Shown here: piece after piece, positions 1 to 5,342 of the stretch
How positions within the stretch are numbered: position 1 is the first letter of the stretch
Layout: the number at the start of each line of letters is the position of its first letter
DNA from: an uncultured Saprospiraceae bacterium
GTDB lineage: Bacteria > Bacteroidota > Bacteroidia > Chitinophagales > Saprospiraceae
Length of the DNA: 5,643 bases
Assembly: GCA_937967535.1 (NCBI GenBank)
Contig: CALCMV010000049.1
Span: 1-5,643, forward strand
Reading direction: 5' to 3'
Notes under the pieces: generated by a model
Seen by the model: only the letters and a program-made list of their open reading frames with translations
What the model was told of the DNA's origin: nothing
The model's database searches: none
Program-made: the position numbers and the translations under genes

Positions 1-55
1 AAATTTATCAAGCAAGCAATTTCTCTTTATAACTCAAACTTGTTTGCTCGAAATA

Positions 56-97
56 TGGTAGCCAATATACTACGACTTTTTAGTAGTTTGGCTACCA
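56..97. repeat. Imperfect hairpin (inverted repeat)
   Basis: TGGTAGCCAA at 56-65 is perfectly complementary to TTGGCTACCA at 88-97. After a 2x2 mismatch the pairing continues for five more bases (68-72 with 81-85), leaving an 8-base loop. No T-run follows on the + strand, so it is not a typical intrinsic terminator. It could be the end of a mobile or REP-like element, a binding site, or the 3' structure of a gene lying left of the window. Confidence 0.6.
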
Positions 98-131
98 CGA
101 CTTAGTACGAGTTATGTACCACGACTTAGTA
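68..131 (+). repeat. Three iteron-like direct repeats, spacing 24-25 bp
   Basis: TACCACGACTTAGTA occurs identically at 93-107 and 117-131. A related copy, TACTACGACTT, starts at 68. Start-to-start distances are 25 and 24 bases, a little over two helical turns, so the copies would face roughly the same side of the DNA. The first copy lies within the hairpin at 56-97 and the second begins inside its right arm. Such spacing fits binding sites for a repeated protein or a short tandem duplication. Nothing in the window identifies the binder. Confidence 0.55.
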
Positions 132-262
132 AGATTCAACAAAACCAACACCTTATGAACTCGGCTTCACATCAAATCGGTCACTTAACCCTAAACGCTC
201 TCTTTGATGTTTTATTAAGAATATAGATTGTTGGCTTTCAGTTTTCAACAAAGAAACTAAGG

Positions 263-294
263 GATTAGGCAACTGGGAAATTAGGTAATTAGGC
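263..294 (+). repeat. 8-bp-period tandem array (ATTAGG type)
   Basis: Four consecutive 8-base units are in register: GATTAGGC, AACTGGGA, AATTAGGT, AATTAGGC. Three share ATTAGG and the second is degenerate. It is non-coding and probably arose by slippage or as an intergenic repeat family. No function can be assigned. Confidence 0.55.
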
Positions 295-321
295 GAACAC
301 ATTATGATAAGCATGAAAATT

Positions 322-345
322 CTTTGTGCCTTTGTGCCTTTGTGA
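322..345 (+). repeat. 8-bp tandem array, CTTTGTGC x3
   Basis: Three head-to-tail copies are seen: CTTTGTGC, CTTTGTGC, CTTTGTGA. In my recollection, similar CTTTGTGCCTTTGTG stretches are common in Bacteroidota spacers. That is memory, not a search result. Confidence 0.6.
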
Positions 346-596
346 CAAAACTAAAGGTGTGCAGTAGTATGTGTTTTGGCTTTTCGGCTGAGCCGAGACC
401 AGTTTCCGAATTCCCCAAAATCCAGAGTATTAGGTGCTTGTTTTTACAAAAATGCAAACATAATAGTTATAAAATGAATTTATTTCACTTTTTTGATAAA
501 TTTTTTGTTTGAAAATTTGCATAAATAAAAAAGTGTAACTAATTTAGCGACATGATTTGAAAACAAATAAATGACACTTTATAAAATTTTCATACT

Positions 597-1973
597 ATGC
601 TAAATTTAATCCAACAAGTTTTTACCGGCACCACCCCCACACAAATATTGCAATCAGCACCAAAGGCTAAAGCTAGTCAATTACCACAGCAAAAATCTGC
701 TCTTCCACCCAAACCGGACACAGAGGAAGAAGTTCCTGTCGAAGCCACACGCATCGCCAAATTGATTATGGTGACATCTGCCAATAATAACAAATTTTAC
801 GAGATGCGCGACAATAAAGACGGTACATTCACCGCTACATATGGTCGTGTGGGCAGCGCGGGCGTAGAACGCACCTATAATGTAACACAATGGGACAGCA
901 AATACAAGGAAAAAATTCGTAAGGGCTATAAAGACCAAACGAGTCTCTTTGCCAATGTAGTGAATGAAGAAACACAACACCTTGAAATACAGGATAGTAC
1001 AGTAGAAGCATTGATACAGGAACTCATGAAAGCCGCCCGAAAATCTATCAGCTATAATTATATGGTTTCTGCCGAAGAGGTGACACGCCAACAAGTAGAA
1101 GCAGCACAAAAGCTACTGGATGACCTCGTATCAAGGGTCAAAAAAGGTATGAGAATCGCCAATTTCAATGACAAATTATTGGAACTCTATCAAGTCATTC
1201 CACGTCGTATGACGCATGTAAAAGACCACCTTGCCGCCAAGCCAAAGAACGATAAAGACCGCGAAACCATTCGCGAAATGCTCGCCAAAGAACAAGAAAC
1301 CCTTGACGTAATGCGCGGACAAGTCGAAATTAACGAGCAACAAAAAGGGGAAAATAAACCTAATACGCCACAAGAAAAAATGACTTTATTGGAGGCAATG
1401 GGCATTCAAATTGAACTTGTCGAAGATGCAGCATTGACCAAAATGATAAAGCGCATGATGGGAACGGATAAGAAAATATTCAAACGCGCTTATAAAATCA
1501 TTAATTTGCGTACACAAAAAGATTTTGACCAACATCTCGCTACTACGAAAAACAAAAAAACGGAACTTTTCTGGCATGGTAGCCGCAATGAAAATTGGCT
1601 CTCCATTATGAAAGCAGGTTTGGTTTTGCGCCCTGCCAATGCAGTTATCAACGGCAAGATGTTTGGTTACGGATTATACTTTGCAGATAAATTTCAGAAA
1701 TCGCTCAATTATACCTCGCATTGGGGGGCGTATTGGACGGGCGGTAGCTCGAAAAAAGCATTTCTCGCGCTATATGATGTACACGTAGGCAAACAACTCA
1801 AAATCAAAAATCACGCTTCGTGGTGCTACGAACTCTCAGAGGAAAATCTCAAAAAACGCGGCAAAAATTATGATTCATTATTCGCAAAAGGCGGTGCCGA
1901 CCTTATCAATAACGAGTACATCGTTTATAATTCAGCGCAATCTACGATTCGCTATCTTATTGAGGTGTGTTGA
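597..1973 (+). CDS. Poly(ADP-ribose) polymerase-like protein (WGR-HD-ART)
   Basis: Predicted 458-residue ADP-ribosyltransferase using NAD+ to modify proteins or nucleic acids, with the order of the catalytic half of eukaryotic PARP1. Residues 1-50 are a Pro/Lys/Gln/Glu-rich, probably disordered leader. Residues 53-125 match a WGR domain, in which the motif reads YGRVG (82-86), with Tyr for the usual Trp. Residues 132-245 resemble the autoinhibitory helical domain, including a LYQVIPRRM segment like PARP1 FYTLIPHDF. Residues 262-458 are the ART domain. It keeps HGS (H327), GLYFAD (Y361), NY (Y372) and NNEYIVY (E440). These correspond to PARP1 H862, Y896, Y907 and E988, and the first three have identical spacing. 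The Glu supports chain-forming rather than only mono-transferase activity. The ATG at 597 is the only sensible start, since an in-frame TAA lies at 582-584 and the next Met (58) is inside the WGR domain. It has no zinc fingers or BRCT domain. In PARP1 this module senses DNA breaks; that role here is inferred. Confidence 0.95.
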   Translation: MLNLIQQVFTGTTPTQILQSAPKAKASQLPQQKSALPPKPDTEEEVPVEATRIAKLIMVTSANNNKFYEMRDNKDGTFTATYGRVGSAGVERTYNVTQWDSKYKEKIRKGYKDQTSLFANVVNEETQHLEIQDSTVEALIQELMKAARKSISYNYMVSAEEVTRQQVEAAQKLLDDLVSRVKKGMRIANFNDKLLELYQVIPRRMTHVKDHLAAKPKNDKDRETIREMLAKEQETLDVMRGQVEINEQQKGENKPNTPQEKMTLLEAMGIQIELVEDAALTKMIKRMMGTDKKIFKRAYKIINLRTQKDFDQHLATTKNKKTELFWHGSRNENWLSIMKAGLVLRPANAVINGKMFGYGLYFADKFQKSLNYTSHWGAYWTGGSSKKAFLALYDVHVGKQLKIKNHASWCYELSEENLKKRGKNYDSLFAKGGADLINNEYIVYNSAQSTIRYLIEVC

Positions 1974-2015
1974 TGTGTTATCGTATTTTTGTGTATACGA
2001 CAACACATTATCACA
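1966..2015 (+). promoter_or_regulatory. Hairpin spanning the PARP stop codon
   Basis: Bases 1966-1986 pair with 1995-2015 around an 8-base loop. Of 21 positions, 18 are Watson-Crick, one is G-U (1972/2009) and two are mismatches (1970/2011 and 1980/2001). The PARP stop TGA (1971-1973) lies in the left arm. No U-run follows, so it is a poor intrinsic terminator. It more likely affects mRNA stability or expression of the downstream small gene, or it may be a dyad-symmetric protein site, for instance for the downstream winged-helix-like protein. Those roles are inference; the dyad itself is directly visible. Confidence 0.6.
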
Positions 2016-2047
2016 ATTTACTAATTATAAAATTAAAACATTACATT

Positions 2048-2344
2048 ATGCCAAATGCATTACAAAAAAGAGCTTACCGTCACATTGACATTCACATCGT
2101 TCGTGAAGTGGCAGAGTACCTCATGCTTACCAATCTCGAAACCACCACTTTAGAGGTAAAAGACGCTCTGCGTTTTGCCGGATATATTGCCTATCAAGCC
2201 GATGTATCACATATTATGGATGTCATTGCCAAGCGGAGTCCGGGCTGGCAATATACTTGCAATGGCGTTTTCCGTCAGTATTCTTTCCAACAATACTTTG
2301 ATTTCCAACTGACTCCACAAATGCCTAAGTATTCTTTGAGTTGA
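2048..2344 (+). CDS. Small winged-helix-like protein downstream of PARP
   Basis: A 98-residue cytosolic protein without signal peptide or membrane segment. I do not recognise a named family. The central part fits a winged helix-turn-helix. A polar helix at about 32-44 (TTTLEVKDALRFA) is followed by a turn (GYIAY), then a candidate recognition helix at 50-63 (QADVSHIMDVIAKR). After that comes a short hairpin or wing at 66-80 (GWQYTCNGVFRQYSF). DNA binding is therefore plausible but unproven. The start chosen is ATG 2048, preceded by an AT-rich leader. The same frame is open further up, to an ATG at 1973 that overlaps the PARP stop as TGATG and would give 123 residues. That extension reads like translated AT-rich spacer and is disfavoured. 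The gene begins 74 bases after the PARP stop on the same strand and is probably co-transcribed. Its stop codon abuts the 8-bp repeat array. It could be a PARP regulator, an accessory subunit or an unrelated conserved protein. Confidence 0.75.
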   Translation: MPNALQKRAYRHIDIHIVREVAEYLMLTNLETTTLEVKDALRFAGYIAYQADVSHIMDVIAKRSPGWQYTCNGVFRQYSFQQYFDFQLTPQMPKYSLS

Positions 2345-2478
2345 CGGAGTGACGAGTTGTTGAATTGTTGAGTTGACGAATTGTTGAGTTGACGAGTTGT
2401 TGAGTTAATGAATTGTTGAATTGATTCACGACAACTCAACAACTCGACAATTCATCAATTCATCAACTCAACAAACTC
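2343..2478. repeat. Fold-back array of 8-bp units
   Basis: Ten 8-base units run in perfect register from 2343 to 2422, mostly GTTGARTT or GACGARTT. After an 8-base divider (GATTCACG), about six units of the reverse-complement type (ACAACTCA, ACAACTCG, ACAATTCA, TCAATTCA, TCAACTCA and a degenerate last one) run from 2431 to 2478. The array fills the whole space between two convergent genes. It overlaps the stop codon of the small protein and touches that of the phytase. The structure suggests expansion of an 8-mer on both arms of an ancestral hairpin. Confidence 0.85.
2365..2474. terminator. Probable bidirectional terminator hairpin
   Basis: Bases 2365-2406 pair with 2433-2474 in one register without bulges: 38 of 42 positions are complementary and one more can form G-U. 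The loop is 26 bases. The innermost 14 bp (2393-2406 with 2433-2446) are perfect. Its place between two convergent genes, two bases outside the phytase stop, fits transcription termination or mRNA 3'-end protection for both. There is no clear U-tract, so termination is inferred from structure and position. Confidence 0.55.
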
Positions 2479-3601
2479 ATTCCACAAACTTCATGACTTC
2501 ACGCAAATCGACGAATTTAAAATTTTGTGCTTCACGGACTTTTTCGTCATTATAATTGAATCCGTCTTGCACGACGAGGATGCCTTTAGGAAATTGACTG
2601 CCAAAATTCCCCTTCATAATCTCCAAACCGTCGGTTTCTTCTGCGGCATCAACTTTACCGTCTTTAATGAAGAAGGAATTAACGTATTTTTTCTTTTTTA
2701 TATCAAAAATCGCATAAGAAAAATTACCTTGACTGGAAGCCACAAGATGGTCGGGTGCTAAGAGTGCCAAGCCTTCTATATCGTAACGGATTTTTTTATT
2801 CGCATTGGTACTCCCATTCAAAAGGATGCCTTTAGTACTGCCTTTCGGGTCGGCAGAAAAGATGTGAATACCCGTTTGTTCCTCACCTACGTATAGCGTG
2901 TGGGTGGCATCATCTGCAACCATTCCTTCGACTTGGCTGGCGAGTTTGAGTTGACGAACTTCTTCACTAATGATTTGATTATCAGCTAAATCCGCCGAAA
3001 TTTGCTTAACTTGTCCTGCTTTATTATTGACGAAATTATATAGCACATCATCCTTACCTTTATACAGACAAAAACCATAAGGGCTAAAGGTGCCCAAACT
3101 GATTTTGTAGTCAGGTGCGTCGTTAATTTTACCATTTTTATCAATCACAAAAATGACGATAGAATTGTCGGTACGACAACTTCCTGCGAGAATATCTGCC
3201 GTACCATCGCCAAATTTGACCTTGCGCCGCACGTCGATATTATTGATTCTACCACAAGCTACATATTGCAATTCTTTCCCGGTAAGGTCATAAACGTGAA
3301 TACCGTTTTTCTTATTCGACCCGAAAACAATGCTTTTTTCCGGTGCGTTGATGTTGTACCAAATCGCGGGGTCGTCGGCAGCATCTTCGGCAGGATTGAG
3401 GGAATTGACAGGTTTGGTTTCGAGGGTGGCTTCTATCGAATCGGAGAGTTTGGCTTGTGAGGTTTCAGCGTTTTGATATTCTACCGGATTATCCCTTGCT
3501 TCGGTGTTATTGACGGGTTGGTTTTTACTTTTGCACGAAAAAATAAGAAGAACCACAAGGAGGCAAAAGCTAGGGAAAGTAAGGACTTTCTTACTTGTCA
3601 T
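2477..3601 (-). CDS. Beta-propeller phytase, lipoprotein
   Basis: Predicted 374-residue 3-phytase of the beta-propeller class (BPP, Bacillus Phy type), which uses Ca2+ to release phosphate from phytate. Residues 1-23 are a lipoprotein signal: Lys-Lys, a hydrophobic core, then IFSC with Cys23 as lipidation site. The enzyme should therefore be membrane-anchored and facing the periplasm or cell surface. A polar linker (24-70) precedes the propeller. BPP signatures follow in the family order: DAADDPAIW (73-81), INNIDVR (119-125), YGFCLY (175-180), SQVEGMVADD (222-231), YVGEE (237-241), DIEGLAL (274-280), ASSQGNFSYAIF (288-299), ETDGLEIM (322-329), VVQDGFN (343-349) and QNFKFV (359-364). The acidic residues expected to bind calcium and phosphate are present in these blocks, and the length is normal for the family. 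It is transcribed alone, towards the small protein gene, from its own probable promoter. Phosphate limitation is the usual signal for such genes, but no Pho-box-like site was identified. Confidence 0.95.
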   Translation of the reverse strand: MTSKKVLTFPSFCLLVVLLIFSCKSKNQPVNNTEARDNPVEYQNAETSQAKLSDSIEATLETKPVNSLNPAEDAADDPAIWYNINAPEKSIVFGSNKKNGIHVYDLTGKELQYVACGRINNIDVRRKVKFGDGTADILAGSCRTDNSIVIFVIDKNGKINDAPDYKISLGTFSPYGFCLYKGKDDVLYNFVNNKAGQVKQISADLADNQIISEEVRQLKLASQVEGMVADDATHTLYVGEEQTGIHIFSADPKGSTKGILLNGSTNANKKIRYDIEGLALLAPDHLVASSQGNFSYAIFDIKKKKYVNSFFIKDGKVDAAEETDGLEIMKGNFGSQFPKGILVVQDGFNYNDEKVREAQNFKFVDLREVMKFVE

Positions 3602-3641
3602 ATGATTTAAATTTGTTAAATGTATTATAAAAAAACATCAA

Positions 3642-3669
3642 CAAAATTAATCAATAAATATCACTCAAA
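3642..3669 (-). promoter_or_regulatory. Probable Bacteroidota-type promoter of the phytase gene
   Basis: On the minus strand TTTG (complement of 3666-3669) is followed, 16 bases later, by TAATTTTG (complement of 3642-3649). The second element matches the Bacteroidota -7 consensus TAnnTTTG exactly. The spacing is slightly shorter than usual. The -7 box ends 40 bases before the phytase ATG, which leaves a short AT-rich leader. TTTG-like words are frequent in such AT-rich DNA, so confidence is moderate. Confidence 0.45.
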
Positions 3670-3717
3670 TATCAAGACGATATTAAGTTTGTATTAAGTG
3701 GTTTTTGATTGTCTGAT

Positions 3718-3749
3718 TTGTAGGGACATGTCATGCCATGTCTCTACAA
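3718..3749. repeat. REP-like palindrome
   Basis: Bases 3718-3730 (TTGTAGGGACATG) pair with 3737-3749 (CATGTCTCTACAA) across a 6-base loop: 13 positions, all paired, one as G-U. The GTAGRGACATG...CATGTCTCTAC pattern resembles dispersed intergenic palindromes of the REP or MITE type known to me from many bacteria. It sits in the divergent spacer and is not part of a coding frame. No T-run follows on either side. Confidence 0.7.
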
Positions 3750-3807
3750 TCAAGTATCTGCCCACAAATATTGAGTTTATTTTTGACTGTTGTCGATTCC
3801 TCATTTT

Positions 3808-3868
3808 CCGAAAAATAGTACGGCATAAAATATCAATAATATTGCCCTATTTTTTTATTATTTTTCGG
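3808..3868 (+). repeat. 10-bp inverted repeat in the leader of the membrane gene
   Basis: CCGAAAAATA at 3808-3817 is perfectly complementary to TATTTTTCGG at 3859-3868, with three further weak pairs inward (3818-3820 with 3856-3858) and about 35 bases inside. It ends 17 bases before the ATG of the membrane protein, so it may be an operator dyad or a leader RNA fold. Low GC content makes a stable RNA stem doubtful. Confidence 0.45.
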
Positions 3869-3885
3869 TGAACGTAAAATTAAGA

Positions 3886-4164
3886 ATGAAAAGACTTCTC
3901 ATTATTACACTTGTAATTGCTTTGATATTGCTCATCCCACTGATAGCAATGCAATTTACGGATGAGGTGGATTGGACTTTGGGCGACTTTGTTGTTGCAG
4001 CTTTGTTGTTATTTGGTACGGGACTACTGTTTGATTTAGTCATCCGAAGGGTCAACAAATCCAAATATCGTATCCTCATTTATGTGCTGATTACGGTCAT
4101 ATTTTTCTTAATTTGGGCAGAATTGGCAGTTGGTATTTTTGGGACACCGTTTGCAGGAGATTAG
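3886..4164 (+). CDS. Small three-helix membrane protein, unknown function
   Basis: A 92-residue integral inner-membrane protein. Three hydrophobic segments are visible: about 4-24 (LLIITLVIALILLIPLIAMQF), 36-53 (VVAALLLFGTGLLFDLVI) and 64-87 (ILIYVLITVIFFLIWAELAVGIFG). They are separated by an acidic stretch (TDEVDWTLGDF) and a basic one (RRVNKSKYR), so by the positive-inside rule the loop between helices two and three should be cytoplasmic. The conserved-looking words IPLIAMQFTDEVDWTLGDF and WAELAVGIFGTPFAGD recall short uncharacterised membrane proteins common in Bacteroidota; no function is known to me. ATG 3886 is preferred over a GTG at 3868, which lies inside the inverted repeat and would add six residues. 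It stands alone, divergent from the phytase and convergent with the monooxygenase. Confidence 0.85.
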   Translation: MKRLLIITLVIALILLIPLIAMQFTDEVDWTLGDFVVAALLLFGTGLLFDLVIRRVNKSKYRILIYVLITVIFFLIWAELAVGIFGTPFAGD

Positions 4165-4217
4165 TGGGTATTACATTTTACATTTATTTAAATTTATAAA
4201 GAAACTTAATTTACCAT

Positions 4218-5342
4218 CTATTGTGTTTTTTTAATATCCTCCACAATAGTCTCCGAATCATTAAAAATTGTACCCAGTGCGCCTCCCAATTTATAATTAT
4301 CAAAACCATTGAAATAAATACCTTTATGAAAACCCCTTCCAATCGGCGGACAAGGCAATCCATAATCATCCAAGACCTCTGTTCCCCTTTCCAAAAAGTC
4401 TTCTATTTTTGCCCGATAACCGGTTGCCACTACAACGTGATTAATGACCTCTTCCGTTCCATCCTTAAAGTGTACCTTATCTCTTGAAAAATGTTGGATG
4501 CCTCCTTTGATTTTTATTTTGCCTTCCTTAATCGCTTTGATAGTTCCTATATCTATGACCGGCGTTTTACCCGTATCTCTCAAGTGAATAACCGGCGGAA
4601 CAGGAATGGGTTCCAGTCCATATTTTCGAATATCTCCAAAATATATTTTCCGAATGATATTGCCCACTTTATCGCCCAATCCGAAAGGGATTTTTGCTAA
4701 GGTCAATGCAGTCAGTTGTACAGGTCGTCCATTCAAATCACGCGGCACCAAACTAATCGGACCTCTCACCGAAAGATAGGTTTCAGCACCGTTTTCACTT
4801 AAATCCAATGCGATTTCAGCACCGGAATTGCCCATACCTATCACCAAAACCTTCTTGTTGTTGTGCGACAAGGCATTTTTATAAAAACGACTATGCTCAA
4901 TAGTTCCCTCGAAATTTTCCTGCCCTTCAAAAGTCGGAAAATTGGGGATTCGATTCATACCCGTAGCAATGATGACGTTCTTAGTACTGTAGTTTTTATC
5001 TTGAGTTTTAACCGTCCAGGTATCGTCTTCATTCTTAGAAATAAACTCAACGCTTTGATTGAAACGGACTTGAATATCAAAATGTTTAGCATAATTCTGC
5101 ATATATTCAACCACCTGATTACGAGGTACATACAGTGGATAATCTTCCGGGAAATCCAAATGAGGCAGATTAGATAATTGCTTTACAGTATGCAGGCATA
5201 ATCGCTCGTAATGTTGATGCCAAGAGGAAGCAATTACATTGGATTGCTCTATGATTTCAAAGGGAATGTCTTGCTTTCGCATCCTTCCGGCAACTGCTAA
5301 TCCGGCAGGTCCTGCACCAATGATTAAATTTGATACTTGCAT
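4218..5342 (-). CDS. YUCCA-like flavin-dependent monooxygenase
   Basis: Predicted 374-residue soluble class B flavoprotein monooxygenase, using FAD and NADPH to insert oxygen into a small organic substrate. Seen in order: FAD Rossmann motif GAGPAG (9-14); a YERLCLHTVKQLSNLPHLDFPEDYP block (45-69); ATGMNRIP (126-133); the FMO fingerprint F-x-G-x(3)-H-x(3)-Y (F144, G146, H150, Y154); the NADPH motif GMGNSG (169-174); and ATGYR (306-310). The segments KYGLEP, TGKTPVIDIG (257-266) and IKEGKIKI (271-278) closely resemble plant YUCCA enzymes, which convert indole-3-pyruvate to indole-3-acetate. The substrate here is not shown by sequence, and related bacterial proteins may act on other compounds. 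It is somewhat shorter than plant YUCCAs (roughly 410-430 residues), mainly at the ends. The ATG at 5342 sits directly before the FAD strand, so it is secure. It appears monocistronic. Confidence 0.92.
   Translation of the reverse strand: MQVSNLIIGAGPAGLAVAGRMRKQDIPFEIIEQSNVIASSWHQHYERLCLHTVKQLSNLPHLDFPEDYPLYVPRNQVVEYMQNYAKHFDIQVRFNQSVEFISKNEDDTWTVKTQDKNYSTKNVIIATGMNRIPNFPTFEGQENFEGTIEHSRFYKNALSHNNKKVLVIGMGNSGAEIALDLSENGAETYLSVRGPISLVPRDLNGRPVQLTALTLAKIPFGLGDKVGNIIRKIYFGDIRKYGLEPIPVPPVIHLRDTGKTPVIDIGTIKAIKEGKIKIKGGIQHFSRDKVHFKDGTEEVINHVVVATGYRAKIEDFLERGTEVLDDYGLPCPPIGRGFHKGIYFNGFDNYKLGGALGTIFNDSETIVEDIKKTQ

Larger units (their letters stand above)
1..596. other. Long intergenic region upstream of the PARP gene
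   Basis: No convincing gene is present. The stretch holds a hairpin with adjoining direct repeats (56-131), an 8-bp-period array based on ATTAGG (263-294), a triple CTTTGTGC array (322-345) and a small palindrome, TCGGC-TGA-GCCGA, at 384-396. From about 430 to 596 the sequence becomes strongly AT-rich, as expected for the promoter and leader of the PARP gene. A weak promoter candidate is TTTG at 492-495 followed 16 bases later by AAAATTTG at 512-519, one mismatch from the Bacteroidota -7 pattern TAnnTTTG. A 62-codon open frame at 324-512 runs through the repeats and resembles no protein family I know. Confidence 0.6.

Noticed and set aside
1..105. Open frame from the left edge ending in TAG at 103-105, as a possible C-terminus of an upstream gene
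   Set aside because: Only 34 codons, no recognised motif, and it runs through the hairpin and direct repeats; an open stretch of this length is not unusual by chance. More sequence to the left would decide it.
324..512. 62-codon open frame on the + strand
   Set aside because: It reads through the CTTTGTGC array and AT-rich leader, is rich in Cys and Phe, and has no family resemblance.
530..580. AAAGTGT (530-536) and ACACTTT (574-580) inverted repeat before the PARP gene
   Set aside because: Only 7 bp with a 37-base interior in AT-rich sequence; expected by chance too often to support an operator.
681..1109. 142-codon open frame on the minus strand inside the PARP gene
   Set aside because: The + strand frame encodes clear WGR and helical domains; the antisense frame is an unrelated Phe/Cys-rich shadow.
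2343..2478. CRISPR-like array
   Set aside because: The units are 8 bases, contiguous and without unique spacers, and half are inverted.
3778..3785. TATTTTTG as -7 box for the membrane protein gene
   Set aside because: It matches TAnnTTTG, but there is no TTG at a suitable distance upstream and it lies 100 bases from the start codon in AT-rich DNA.
3858..4079. 73-codon minus-strand open frame opposite the membrane protein gene
   Set aside because: The + strand frame has three regular membrane helices and family-like ends; the antisense frame has no coherent features.
4165..4217. Terminator between the membrane protein and monooxygenase genes
   Set aside because: The 53-base convergent spacer is AT-rich but I could find no convincing stem with a U-tract.
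4863..5177. 104-codon + strand open frame opposite the monooxygenase
   Set aside because: It lies wholly inside a well-supported flavoenzyme gene and shows no protein motif.
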